Source of the DNA: Thermoplasmata archaeon
GTDB lineage: Archaea; Thermoplasmatota; Thermoplasmata; Lutacidiplasmatales; UBA184
Assembly: GCA_022750195.1 (NCBI GenBank)
Contig: JAKIWE010000001.1
Location: 124,001 to 188,000 of the forward strand
Reading direction: 5' to 3'
DNA: 64,000 nucleotides
This document shows, one piece after another, positions 23,702-32,676 of this stretch; position 1 is the stretch's first letter, and each line of letters begins with the position of its first letter. The position numbers were made by a program, and so were the translations under genes. The notes beneath the pieces are model-generated. The model searched no databases. It saw only the letters and a program-made list of their open reading frames with translations, and had not been told where the DNA came from.

Positions 23702-24241
23702 TCACTTCACCGTCGAGGCTTGCAGGGCCTTGAGGAGCGGGACGAACTCGTAGAGACCGGTGTGGAGCCGGCCGTTCACGAAGAACGTGGGGGTATCGCC
23801 CACAGCGTCCTCCTCCGCGAGCTCGATGTCGTCGTCGACGCGCCGGGCGGCGTCGCCCGCTTTCAGGTCGCGCTCGAAGTGCACCATGTCCACGGGAAGG
23901 CTTCGCGCGATTTCCCGAAGCTCGGCGTCGCCGAGTTCCCCCTGGTGCTGGAACAGACGGTCGTGCATCAGCCAGAACTTGCCTTGGAGCCCGGCGGCCT
24001 CCGCGGCTTCGGCGGCGGCGCGGGATCGCGGGTGGAGCTTCGGCTGAGGATAGTTCCGGAACGCGAAACAGAGTCCGTCCCCGAGCTCGCGGAGGAGCTC
24101 GTGCACCGTCGCGGCGACGTGGCGGCAGTGGGGAGACTCGAAGTCACCGTACTCGAGCAGCTGGTGCGGGGCGCTGAGCGGTCCGAGGATGTGGTCGCGT
24201 TCCTCGACCGGCAGCGAAACATCGGGGAGTTCTTCGGCCAT
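23702..24241 (-). CDS. DsbA/FrnE-family thioredoxin-fold protein with a single active-site Cys
   Basis: About 179 residues of the DsbA superfamily. The opening YGDFESPHCRH corresponds to the usual 'F.CPYC' active site, but the first Cys is replaced by Ser (S-P-H-C). The inserted helical domain (AAAEAAEAAGLQGKFWLMHDRLFQHQG) and the cis-Pro motif DTPTFFVNGR are intact. Such NhaA-C-terminal/DsbA-like proteins normally act on thiols. With one Cys, a glutaredoxin- or peroxidase-like monothiol mechanism is more likely. No signal peptide: it is cytoplasmic. An alternative GTG start at 24256 adds five residues. Confidence 0.8.
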   Translation of the reverse strand: MAEELPDVSLPVEERDHILGPLSAPHQLLEYGDFESPHCRHVAATVHELLRELGDGLCFAFRNYPQPKLHPRSRAAAEAAEAAGLQGKFWLMHDRLFQHQGELGDAELREIARSLPVDMVHFERDLKAGDAARRVDDDIELAEEDAVGDTPTFFVNGRLHTGLYEFVPLLKALQASTVK

Positions 24242-24351
24242 AGATGGCGCGGGCATGGACCGGGCTCGGACTTGCCCTTTTCGCTCGCATCGGTTCGAGG
24301 AGTTCCCGGACCCAGCGTCTCTTGGAAGCCCGGTGCGGCGGCGGGGACCTC

Positions 24352-24786
24352 CTATTCAGGGCCGACCGAGTGATCGATGGGGATGCCGTCGCGGACCGCG
24401 CCCGACACGGTGCAGTAGTCGGGGAAGATGCGGACGCACTGCTCGAATCGGGCGCGGTCCGCCTCGTCCAAGGGTCGCGTCGAGATCGCGACCGTCAGGC
24501 GACGAACGCGCCGTCGCCCCTGGTCGTTCACGCCCACGAGCACCGTGACGGTAGTGTGCAGCGGAGTGGCTCTGACCCGCGCACGTTCCAGGGTGTTCAC
24601 GAGCGTCGAGCTCATGCAGTGCCCGACGGCCATCGCGAGGGCCTGGGTCGGATTCGGACCGTGATCCGCCCCCACGGGGGGCGGTTCGTCGACGGTCAGC
24701 CCGCCGAACGGCGCCTCGGCGAATCGCACCGTGAACTGGTATTTCTCGACCTGATCGAGCTCGGTTCGACTGTCGGCCGCCGACAT
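24352..24786 (-). CDS. OsmC/Ohr-family peroxiredoxin-like protein
   Basis: A 144-residue OsmC-fold protein that reduces organic hydroperoxides with paired cysteines. The first Cys is in AVGHCMSSTLVNTL (helix), the second in FPDYCTVSGAV, the standard positions. The N-terminal Arg-containing strand and the GPNPTQALAMAVGHC segment fit the family. Start ATG 24786 (MSAADSRTEL) is preferred over a GTG at 24879, whose additional residues look non-coding. It is upstream of the DsbA-like gene on the same strand, suggesting a small oxidative-stress pair. Confidence 0.85.
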   Translation of the reverse strand: MSAADSRTELDQVEKYQFTVRFAEAPFGGLTVDEPPPVGADHGPNPTQALAMAVGHCMSSTLVNTLERARVRATPLHTTVTVLVGVNDQGRRRVRRLTVAISTRPLDEADRARFEQCVRIFPDYCTVSGAVRDGIPIDHSVGPE

Positions 24787-25003
24787 GCCGGCGGCACGAG
24801 GGGCCGCTACTTGAGCGGTGTGACCGTGCGCGCGCCGGGAACGCGTTAGCAACCCAGGTCGAACTGCGAGCGCGACCACCCGACCTTCGGCGGAATCCGG
24901 CCGAGGCTAAATGTAGGCGAGTCCGCTCCGTGGCCGAGGGGGGATAGCTCTGTCCTTCGACCCCGACGAACCGTTCGCCGACCCGAAGCTTCTCGCCGCG
25001 GTC

Positions 25004-25276
25004 ATGGACGGCCTCACACAGTTCGAGTTCAAGTTGTACGGGCGGATTCCTCGACGACAGTACCGTGGGGAGCCGACGAAGTACGAGTTCGACCTCAATC
25101 TCGGCGTGATCCACTTCACCGAGGAGGACTTCCGTCGACTCAGCGTCTTCTTCGAGGAGACGAATCGGAGGTGGGGGACGGCGATGACCTTCTGTGTCTA
25201 CCCGGCGAAGGAGAGCAACCGCGAGATGATCCTGAACGTCCGCGGGTCTCGGCTGGCCCCCTCCGAGCTCGACTGA
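25004..25276 (+). CDS. Hypothetical 90-residue protein; N terminus uncertain
   Basis: A compact alpha/beta protein (LTQFEFKLYGRIPRRQYRGE...KYEFDLNLGVIHFTEEDFRRLSVFFEETNRRWGTAMTFCVYPAKES). No family is recognised. The open frame continues upstream of the ATG with protein-like sequence (LSFDPDEPFADPKLLAAV). A GGGGGG ribosome-binding-like stretch and TATA-like gctaaatg (24905-24912) lie before that, so translation could begin near 24951 at CTG. The upstream 18 residues look coding and the ATG may be internal. Confidence 0.5.
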   Translation: MDGLTQFEFKLYGRIPRRQYRGEPTKYEFDLNLGVIHFTEEDFRRLSVFFEETNRRWGTAMTFCVYPAKESNREMILNVRGSRLAPSELD

Positions 25277-25325
25277 GGACCGTTTCCCGGTAGGCGGGGT
25301 CGGTCCGACGGCGCAGGACCGTGCT

Positions 25326-25381
25326 AACCTGTCGGACGGGAAAGCCGTCAAATAGCGGAATTATTCTGCAACCTGTCAAAT
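25326..25381 (+). promoter_or_regulatory. marR promoter with repeated operator-like motifs
   Basis: The TATA-like gaattattc (25358-25366) lies about 18 bases before the MarR ATG. It is flanked by two copies of GTCAAAT (25347-25353 and 25375-25381) and two copies of AACCTGTC (25326-25333 and 25370-25377). The downstream copies overlap the start codon. A regulator binding both sides of the TATA box could shut off its own operon, as MarR proteins commonly do. Confidence 0.5.
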
Positions 25382-25916
25382 GGTTCCGATCCCGTCGCTC
25401 GTACCTCGCTCCGCCGTCGTCGCCTCGTTCGAGCATCTCACGGTGGCCGAGGCGTTCTGGAACACCGCGCGCGCGGCGTGGCTCCGGGGGAAGGGGGACT
25501 GCCGGAACATCGGTCTGACCAATGCCCAAGCCTCGGTGCTGTTCGCGGTCGGCTTCCGGGGTCCGATCTTCCCGTCGGAGCTCGCCCGCCAGCTCGGCCT
25601 TTCCCGCCAAGCGACCTCGAGCGCGATGAACCATCTCGAGCGGCAGGGCCTCGTGCGCCGGGCGCACTCCGAGCAGGACCGCCGCCGTGTCCCCGTCGCC
25701 TTCACGGACAAGGGGCGGCGGAATTTCGAGCGGCTTCGCTCCCGCCAGCATGCGATCCATCGGGCCATCAACGGCGCCTTTTCGGGCTCGAAGCGATCGA
25801 CCGCCCTCGCCGTGCTCTCCACCATCGCGAAGGAGATCGACCCCGCGCGAACCGTGCCGACCTATCCGTGTGCCCTCTGCACGAGGGAACGAGCTAGGCG
25901 GAGAGGCGGTGCATGA
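25380..25916 (+). CDS. MarR-family transcriptional regulator
   Basis: A 178-residue winged-helix regulator. Core: TNAQASVLFAVGFRGPIFPSELARQLGLSRQATSSAMNHLERQGLVRRAHSEQDRRRVPVAFTDKG, i.e. the recognition helix and the DRR wing typical of MarR. Flanking helices provide dimerisation. The C terminus has a CALC pair (TYPCALCTRERARR) that could be redox- or metal-sensitive. The stop overlaps the start of the MFS drug-exporter gene (ATGA at 25913-25916), the classic repressor-efflux pump arrangement. Likely autoregulated via the repeats around its promoter. Confidence 0.9.
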   Translation: MVPIPSLVPRSAVVASFEHLTVAEAFWNTARAAWLRGKGDCRNIGLTNAQASVLFAVGFRGPIFPSELARQLGLSRQATSSAMNHLERQGLVRRAHSEQDRRRVPVAFTDKGRRNFERLRSRQHAIHRAINGAFSGSKRSTALAVLSTIAKEIDPARTVPTYPCALCTRERARRRGGA

Positions 25917-27523
25917 GCGGTGCGACGTCCCCCTCGCCGGGCGCACCCGACGCGAGCGCTGGCGGACATCACGCTCAATGGGAGAACGTCACCTGGCTCA
26001 CCGGCGCTGCGGCGGCGTTTGCCGCGACCGGGATCTTCCTGAGTCTGCTCATGGGAGCGCTCGACCAGTTCGTGGTCCTGAACGCGCTCCCCAACATCGT
26101 CACGGAGCTCGGCCAGCCGAACGGGATCACCTTCGTCGTGAGCGCCTACCTCATCACCTCGACGGTCGCCACGCCGGTGTTCGCTCGGCTCTCGGACATC
26201 GGCAGCCGCCGGAACATCTTCCTCATCGGCATGGGGATCTTCATCGGCGGGTCGATCCTCGCCGGTTTCAGCCAGAACCTCAACGAGCTCATCCTCTTCC
26301 GTGGGATCCAGGGATTCGGCAGCGGTTGCTTCTTCCCGGTCGGGATCAGCATCATCGCGGTCGCCTTCAGTCCCGAGCGACGCGCGCGGCTCACCGGCGC
26401 GTTCTCCGGCGTGTTCGGCATCGCGACCGTCGCCGGTCCGTTCCTCGGTGACTACATCGTCGTGCACACGACGTGGCGGTGGGTGTTCTACATCAATATC
26501 CCGATCGGCGTCCTCGGCATGCTCGTCATCGGAACGACGCTCGGGGCGCTGCGACCGGCCAAGAGGGAGAGCTTCGACCTGTTCGGCGCGGGCCTGCTGG
26601 CGGGCTGGGTCGGGGCGCTGATGTTCGCCTTGTTCCAGGTCTCCGACGCGGGTTGGGCCTGGACCGACCCCCGCATCCTCGGCCTTCTCGTGGCGGCCGT
26701 GGCGCTCTTCGCAGTGTTCGTGCCCCTCGAACTCCGCCTGGAAAAGCCGCTCGTCCCGCTTCGCCTCCTTAGGGATCGGGTCGTCGCCGCGAGCAGCACC
26801 GTCTCCGCGCTGACCCGGGGCACGGTCTTCCCGCTGCTGACGCTCATCTCGGTGTACGTCGGGATCGTCATTTACCACGGCGGCGCCGGCTCGGCCGACG
26901 CCGTCCGCAACATGCTCTACTTCCTCGCGATCCCCCTCGTCTTCGGAGCGCTCGTCGGCGGCCAGTTCCTTACGCGAGTGAGCTACCGCACCTTGGTCAC
27001 CGGCGGCATCGCGATCACCATCGCTGGGCTCATCTTCCTCACCCAGGTCCAAGCCTCGACGCCGCTGTGGACCTTCTGGCACGGCTTCCTACCGGTGGGA
27101 GGGGTGATCCTTCCGCTGATGCCGATCGGTTTCGGCCTCGGCCTCACGTTCGGCGCGACCACCATCTCCGTCCAGTTCCGGGTCCCTCCGAAGGACGTGG
27201 GCCAAGCGACCGGACTCATCCAGTTCCTCGGCACGCTGGGGGCGGCGGTCGGCCTGTCGCTCTTCTCGGTCGCCCAGTCGTGGCGGTTCGGCGTCCTCAA
27301 GCCCTCCCCTCCTCCCCCTTGCCTCGGCACTCCGAACGTGTGCGGGCCGATCGCCGCTGGGTACAATCAGGCGCTGCTCAACGCGGTCGTCACGTCGTAC
27401 GTGAACGTGTTCACGGTCATGCTCGTGCTCTGCGGGGTCGCGCTCGTCGCCTCGCTGTTCCTGAGCGGACGCTTGCCCAAGACCGCGCCGTCCGCCTCCG
27501 GCCCGTCGCCGGTCGAATCGTAG
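25913..27523 (+). CDS. MFS multidrug exporter, EmrB/QacA (DHA2, 14-helix) type
   Basis: A 536-residue proton-driven efflux permease. Helix 1 contains GALDQFVVLNALPNIVTELG, the DHA2 motif (L D.T.VN.ALP in other members), and loop 2-3 ARLSDIGSRRNIFLIG matches motif A. Motif C-like GVFGIATVAGPFLGDYIV is in helix 5. About 14 helices are countable. Encoded with a four-base overlap behind a MarR regulator, so probably induced by the exported compound. Substrate unknown. Confidence 0.9.
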   Translation: MSGATSPSPGAPDASAGGHHAQWENVTWLTGAAAAFAATGIFLSLLMGALDQFVVLNALPNIVTELGQPNGITFVVSAYLITSTVATPVFARLSDIGSRRNIFLIGMGIFIGGSILAGFSQNLNELILFRGIQGFGSGCFFPVGISIIAVAFSPERRARLTGAFSGVFGIATVAGPFLGDYIVVHTTWRWVFYINIPIGVLGMLVIGTTLGALRPAKRESFDLFGAGLLAGWVGALMFALFQVSDAGWAWTDPRILGLLVAAVALFAVFVPLELRLEKPLVPLRLLRDRVVAASSTVSALTRGTVFPLLTLISVYVGIVIYHGGAGSADAVRNMLYFLAIPLVFGALVGGQFLTRVSYRTLVTGGIAITIAGLIFLTQVQASTPLWTFWHGFLPVGGVILPLMPIGFGLGLTFGATTISVQFRVPPKDVGQATGLIQFLGTLGAAVGLSLFSVAQSWRFGVLKPSPPPPCLGTPNVCGPIAAGYNQALLNAVVTSYVNVFTVMLVLCGVALVASLFLSGRLPKTAPSASGPSPVES

Positions 27524-27656
27524 GCAGCCCGCTCGACGGGAGAGCGAGCGACTCGCCAGCCGCGCGACGGACGGTCCGGGCGACCGATTCTCGCCGGTGA
27601 TAACGAGGCCGTATGGGGCAGGAAAGTCTAAGAGTCCCTGCGGCAAGGAAGCCGCG

Positions 27657-29819
27657 ATGGGAGGGCTCCCGGCGGCGCCACGAGGGTGTGTCTGCCCCCC
27701 GCCGACCGGCCGCCGTGCCGCGCTCTCCTTGGGGGCCTCGATCGCGATCGCCGCGACGTTCCTCGTCCTGCTCGGCGGGGCCACGCTGCCCGGCACCTCG
27801 CATCCGCATCTCCTGCGGGTCGCCTCGAGCACGACCACGGCCGCCGCGGCCCCGAGCCTCGCTCCTACCCCCTCGATCTACCACTCTCCCCAGCTCGCGC
27901 TGGGCACGAGTGCCTCCCCTACGACCATCTGCGCTCTCGGCTCGTCGACCTGCCAGGTCGGCACCGGGGTGAGCCGGGTCACACTCGCCGCCCAGACGAC
28001 GGCCGCTCCAGCGCCGTACTGGCCGGACGTCCAGGTCGCCTTCGTCATCGAGACGACCGCCTACGACGGCACCTTCGACCACTACAATTCGTTCTACGGC
28101 AACGACCCGTGCGCCATCGCCTCGAGCGGGCAGGGTCCGCTGTGCGAGGAGTCGAACGGCGTGCCGTTCTTCATCAACAACGCCCAATCCATCGCGGCGG
28201 CGATCCAGATCGCGAACCCTCACTCGAACGTCTCCTTCGCGATGGTCGACTTCTTCGGCACCGACGACGACTGGAACGACGGCCCCGGCGACTCGTGGAA
28301 GTACCACGTCGACATGGCCGACTTTGTCGGACCTTCCGAGTTCGCCAGCGACGTGATCTCGAACTTCAAGGACGTCCAGCTCACCGAGGCGAACGGCTAC
28401 GGCTGCATCTGCGGCCTCGACGACAACTTCCTCCACTCCTCGTCGATCACGGCCCTCTACGGTACCATCATCGGAAGCGGGCTAACCTGGTCGGCGAACA
28501 CGCACCACGTGATCGTCCTGATGGGCTCCGCCGCCCCCCGCGACCCTTCCTACCAGGAGAACTACTGGGTCAGCGGCTTCGACCACTGCTGCTCGGGCGC
28601 GGGAGCGTACGGCGGCACGTGCGAACCGTCGTACGTCTTCGACACCGGCGTCTCCCCGAACTGCGAGGGGTGGGTCAAGAGCCAGGACGGCAACATCACC
28701 CACTCGATCGCGGCGCTGACCCGGACCTCCCCCACCTGCACCGACTCGATCGGGCACACCTGCACCGTCGATGTCATCGATTATTGGGATACCCCGACGG
28801 ACCCGTACTCCAAAGGATGGCCCACCGACCCCGGCTATCCTTCCGGGGCGGCCGGGGCCGGTCCGGGAGGGTCGACGGTGATCGTCGACGCCGACCGCAT
28901 CCTGGTGGCGGGCTGTGACCTCGCCGCCGCCACGGGCGGAAGTTGGGACGGGCCCGCCTACTTCACCTGCCCCTCCGGCGCCTCGGGAACCCTCCAGTAC
29001 GTCCCGCACGGCTCCCTGAGCTCGCCGTACACCCAGAACCCCTCGCTGTTCGCGGCCATCCGCCAGATCAGCTTCGGACCGGTCTACACCACCCTGGTCG
29101 CGAAGGGCGGGAACCAGCCTCTGTTCACCTACGTGCCCCCTTCGAACTTCCATCTCGCTCCGTCTCCGGAGTTCACCGCCGCCTGCAGCACCCCGACCGG
29201 ATTCTTGCACACGTGCCAAACCATCCCGCAGATCATCCACACGAACGGCGTCACCTACCTGGGGTGGAACTGGAGCACCAACGCGACGGACAACGTGCTC
29301 TACGTCGGGGACACCTGGCTCGCGTCGTTCAATGTGGTCAACGCCGGACCTCCGTACGGGTTCGTTCCGGTGATCGCCTGCGCCTCGGTCGCGTGCAAGA
29401 TAGACGGGAGCGCGCCGGTCGGCGGCTACTACTCGTGGGCCGCGTTCTTGCCCGGCAACTCGACGACGCTCACTTACCTCTCGTTCCCGCCGGCCCAGGT
29501 CCACGTCCTCGAAGCGACCGCCGCCCCGCTCCCGGTCACCGGACCTCCCTCGCCTCCGGTGTTACCGCCGGGCATCCCGTTGCCCCTCCCCACGCCCGCG
29601 CCGGTGATCGTGCCAACGCTCACCGTGATCGGTCAGGGCGTAGCGAACTTCTCCTTGCAGGCGGCCGCCGCCGGATTCCTCGGCGCCGGCTTCATGCGCG
29701 TGGGGATGAAGAACCGCCCGATCGCCCTCGCCGTCGCGGCGAAGAGCGGGTTCAAGGGCTCCAAGTTCGACCGGGCCAAAGCCGACGGTGCGTCGGCCGG
29801 TGTCGGCCGTTTCGACTGA
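27657..29819 (+). CDS. Large secreted protein with a von Willebrand A-like region
   Basis: A 720-residue exported protein. A signal/anchor helix (AALSLGASIAIAATFLVLLGG) follows a Cys/Pro/Arg start. Residues about 120-320 alternate strands and helices like a vWA domain (VQVAFVIETTAYDGTF; NVSFAMVDFFGTDDDWND; HHVIVLMGSAAPRD), but the metal-binding DxSxS is replaced by E-T-T-A-Y. The middle is Cys-rich (CCSGAG, YGCICG), suggesting disulphides outside the cell. A Pro-rich linker (VLPPGIPLPLPTPAPVIVP) leads to a hydrophobic C-terminal segment and a basic tail. The ATG at 27657 is preferred to a GTG at 27597. Unknown ligand; surface adhesion is a guess. Confidence 0.7.
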   Translation: MGGLPAAPRGCVCPPPTGRRAALSLGASIAIAATFLVLLGGATLPGTSHPHLLRVASSTTTAAAAPSLAPTPSIYHSPQLALGTSASPTTICALGSSTCQVGTGVSRVTLAAQTTAAPAPYWPDVQVAFVIETTAYDGTFDHYNSFYGNDPCAIASSGQGPLCEESNGVPFFINNAQSIAAAIQIANPHSNVSFAMVDFFGTDDDWNDGPGDSWKYHVDMADFVGPSEFASDVISNFKDVQLTEANGYGCICGLDDNFLHSSSITALYGTIIGSGLTWSANTHHVIVLMGSAAPRDPSYQENYWVSGFDHCCSGAGAYGGTCEPSYVFDTGVSPNCEGWVKSQDGNITHSIAALTRTSPTCTDSIGHTCTVDVIDYWDTPTDPYSKGWPTDPGYPSGAAGAGPGGSTVIVDADRILVAGCDLAAATGGSWDGPAYFTCPSGASGTLQYVPHGSLSSPYTQNPSLFAAIRQISFGPVYTTLVAKGGNQPLFTYVPPSNFHLAPSPEFTAACSTPTGFLHTCQTIPQIIHTNGVTYLGWNWSTNATDNVLYVGDTWLASFNVVNAGPPYGFVPVIACASVACKIDGSAPVGGYYSWAAFLPGNSTTLTYLSFPPAQVHVLEATAAPLPVTGPPSPPVLPPGIPLPLPTPAPVIVPTLTVIGQGVANFSLQAAAAGFLGAGFMRVGMKNRPIALAVAAKSGFKGSKFDRAKADGASAGVGRFD

Positions 29820-29974
29820 CCCCTTCCGGCGAGGCCGACGTGGCCTGGGCCCCTCGGAGCGGTTTGCCTTCTTAGCGGACGATGGAGAGCCTCGGGAAGC
29901 TCCCGCGAGCGCCCGCCCTGCGAACCGGACACCGGCCCCGAGGTGACGACGGCCCTAGGCTCGCGCGCGATCCC

Positions 29975-31030
29975 TCAGGCCAACGGCGTGACGAAGGTCG
30001 GCACGTAGTCGGAGGGTAGGCGGCCGACGATTGGGATGGGGTGGCGACAGGCCTTGCATCGATTCTGCGCGTCGAGGTTCCAGCCGCGGATCATGAACCC
30101 GTACCGTTCGACGGCGACCGCCCCGCACTTCGGGCAGTAGGTATGCTCCAGCCGGTGGCCCCAGACGTTCCCCAGGTAGGCGTACTCGAGACCCTCCTCC
30201 TTGGCGATCCCGTGGAGCCGCTCCAGCGTCGCGATAGGGGTCTCGGGCAGGTCGAGCATCTTGTAATCCGGATGCCACCGGAGCAAGTGGAACGCGGTCT
30301 CCGGGCCTAGGTGCTCCCGTACGTAGCGAGCGAGGCGGCGGAGCGTCTCAGGATCGTCTCCCACCTGAGGAACGATGAGGTTCGTCACCTCTACGTGGAC
30401 CCCTCGACGCTGGAGCTCGACCATCGTCTCGAGGATCGGCGCGGGGCCCTTGGCGGTGATGTACTTGCGCATGAACCCCTCCTCGCCGCTTCCCTTGAAG
30501 TCGACGCTGACGGCGTCGAGGTGGGGGGCGAGAAGCTCGACGGCCTCGGGGCTCATGTAGCCGTTCGTGACGAAATTGGCGAAGAGGCCCCGTCGTTTCG
30601 CGAGCGCGATCACGTCGAGCGCGTACTCGATGAAGATCGTCGGCTCGTTGTAGGTGAACGTGATGCCCTGGCAGTCGAGCCGCTCCGCCCATCGGACCGC
30701 GTCCTCCGGGGAAAGGTCCCGGCCGCTGACCAGCTGCTCCTGCGAGATCTCCGCGTTCTGGCAGTACTGACAGCGCCAGTTGCATCCCACCGTGCCGATG
30801 GAGAAGACGCGCGAGCCGGGCCGGTAGTGGGAGAGGGGCTTCTTCTCCACCGGGTCGACCTGGACAGCGGCGGCGCGACCGTAGGAGAGCAGCTCCAGCT
30901 TGCCGCCCTCGTTCTTGCGCACGAAGCAGAAGCCGTGAGAGCCCGAGGGGATCACGCAGTACCGGGCGCACGCGGTACAGCGGACCTTCCCACCGGCGAG
31001 CGGCTCGTACAGCAAGGCCGGATGCGCCAT
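29975..31030 (-). CDS. amrS: AmmeMemoRadiSam-system radical SAM enzyme (AmrS)
   Basis: A 351-residue radical SAM protein. An N-terminal Cys motif (VRCTACARYCVIPSGSHGFC) precedes the SAM cluster motif CNWRCQYCQN (about residue 83) and NEPTIFIEYA. A C-terminal zinc ribbon (YCPKCGAVAVERYG and CKACRHPIPIVG) follows. This arrangement is that of AmrS, partner of AMMECR1 and MEMO1-like proteins; the reaction is unknown. Those partners are not in this window. It is divergent from the CCA-adding enzyme gene with about 190 bases between them. Confidence 0.88.
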   Translation of the reverse strand: MAHPALLYEPLAGGKVRCTACARYCVIPSGSHGFCFVRKNEGGKLELLSYGRAAAVQVDPVEKKPLSHYRPGSRVFSIGTVGCNWRCQYCQNAEISQEQLVSGRDLSPEDAVRWAERLDCQGITFTYNEPTIFIEYALDVIALAKRRGLFANFVTNGYMSPEAVELLAPHLDAVSVDFKGSGEEGFMRKYITAKGPAPILETMVELQRRGVHVEVTNLIVPQVGDDPETLRRLARYVREHLGPETAFHLLRWHPDYKMLDLPETPIATLERLHGIAKEEGLEYAYLGNVWGHRLEHTYCPKCGAVAVERYGFMIRGWNLDAQNRCKACRHPIPIVGRLPSDYVPTFVTPLA

Positions 31031-31221
31031 CGACGGCCCTCGTCGTCAACACGACCGCCGGAGCGATAGCATTGTCGTCCATAGCCGTCACCGCTGGGCA
31101 CGGGTCGGTAGAATCTCGCGGGGCCACGTACGGGGTCCCGAGAACAATCAATGCCTACCCGAAGTTCGGCGCTCCGCTCGGCGGTCGGGGTCGGGTACGG
31201 GCCGAGCCGAAGGTCGAACGC

Positions 31222-32676
31222 ATGCCCGCACGCAAGGGTTCAAGTGGCGGACGACGTGCATCTTGCGTGGGCCCGTCCCCGGATCCCGCGGCGAGCGCGG
31301 AGGCGATCGAGCGTGAGGTATCGCAGCGGATCGCCCCGGACGCGGCGCTCCTTGCGCGACTCAAAGCCACGCGTCAACGACTGGTCGAACGATCGGAGGC
31401 GGAGGCGCGTCGGCAGCAGATCCCCCTCGTCCGGACGGTGATCGCCGGCAGTGCGGCGCGCGGGACGTTCCTCAACGACCGTCTGGACATCGACTGCTTC
31501 CTGCTCTTTCCTCCCGACACTCCGCGCGAACGGCTCGAGAAAGAGGGCCTAGCGCTCGGGCGCGCGCTCCTCGAGGCGCCCGAACTGCGGTACGCCGAGC
31601 ATCCGTACCTTCGCGGGACGTTCGAAGGGTTCACCGTCGAGACGGTCCCCGGCTTCGCGATCACCGACCCGTCCCATCCGTTGAGCGCCGTCGACCGAAC
31701 GCCGTTCCATCAGGCGTACCTGGCCGCGCACCAGAGCCCTGCGATGGTCGACGAGGTGCGGCTCCTCAAACAGTTCCTTCGAGGGCTCGGAGTCTACGGC
31801 TCGGAGTCACGCACGACGGGCTTCTCCGGCTACCTCGTCGAGCTCTTGGTCCTGCGGTTCGGGAGCTTCCGGTCCGTACTGAACGAGGCTCGCTCCTGGC
31901 GGATCCCGGTCCATCTGCTCGAAGGCCGTCCTCCTCCGAAAGGCGTTCCTGAGGAGGTGGCTCTTGTCCTGGTCGACCCGGTCGATCCGCACCGGAACGT
32001 CGCCAGCGCCCTGTCCCGACGGAACCTCGGACTGTTCATCCTGGCCTCCGGGGAGTACGTCGACCGCCCCGACCGCCGGGCGTTCGATCGACTTCTCCCC
32101 CTGTCGATCGAGCGCGCGACCGCGCTCGAAAAGATTGCCCAGCGGGGGACCTACGTCGTCGGACTCGAAATGGACCGCCCGGAGCTGGTCGACGATGTCC
32201 TCTATCCGCAGATCCGCAAGGCCGCACGGGCGCTGGCCGCCGAGGCCGAACGCCTGGGATTCGTCGTCGTAGGTGTCGCGTCGGGCGCAGGCCCGAAGCG
32301 GGCCCTCGTACTGCTGGAGACGACCTCCGAACGGCTGGCGCCCGTGGAGGTCCGCAAGGGCCCTCCCGCTGGGATCGACCGAACGGGCGAGTTCCTTTCG
32401 AAATGGTCTGCGACGGGCACCGACGTGCTGCAAGGCCCCTACGTGACGGAGGAGGGGAACCTCGGGGTAGAGGTTCTACGGCGGACCACGAACGTGACCG
32501 AGCTCCTCGGCGCGGCCCTCGGGCGGCTCCCCCTGGGAAAGGACCTGCGCGAGCGGGTCGCTCACGCGCGCGTCGCCGCGTGCGCGGAACTCGCCGAGGG
32601 CCCCGACCTCTCGAGCGCCTTGGCCGACCTATTGGCCAAGCAGCTCCCGTGGCGTAGCTGGTCGACGGCGCCCTAG
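31222..32676 (+). CDS. cca: CCA-adding tRNA nucleotidyltransferase, archaeal class I
   Basis: A 484-residue enzyme that builds or repairs the CCA end of tRNAs. This is needed here since no tRNA gene in the window encodes CCA. The catalytic nucleotidyltransferase signature is VIAGSAARGTFLNDRLDIDCFLLF (Gly-Ser then D-x-D), with the third carboxylate in the GFTVETVPGF strand. The archaeal central domain (LLKQFLRGLGVYGSES..GFSGYLVELLV) and the C-terminal tail/body domains follow. The ATG at 31222 gives normal family length plus an N-terminal basic segment of about 30 residues; an earlier in-frame start lies within the intergenic region. Confidence 0.93.
   Translation: MPARKGSSGGRRASCVGPSPDPAASAEAIEREVSQRIAPDAALLARLKATRQRLVERSEAEARRQQIPLVRTVIAGSAARGTFLNDRLDIDCFLLFPPDTPRERLEKEGLALGRALLEAPELRYAEHPYLRGTFEGFTVETVPGFAITDPSHPLSAVDRTPFHQAYLAAHQSPAMVDEVRLLKQFLRGLGVYGSESRTTGFSGYLVELLVLRFGSFRSVLNEARSWRIPVHLLEGRPPPKGVPEEVALVLVDPVDPHRNVASALSRRNLGLFILASGEYVDRPDRRAFDRLLPLSIERATALEKIAQRGTYVVGLEMDRPELVDDVLYPQIRKAARALAAEAERLGFVVVGVASGAGPKRALVLLETTSERLAPVEVRKGPPAGIDRTGEFLSKWSATGTDVLQGPYVTEEGNLGVEVLRRTTNVTELLGAALGRLPLGKDLRERVAHARVAACAELAEGPDLSSALADLLAKQLPWRSWSTAP

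Noticed and set aside
24244..24879. Longer start (GTG 24879) for the OsmC-family gene.
   Set aside because: The added 31 residues are Arg/Ala-rich and absent from the family; the ATG at 24786 starts at the normal position.
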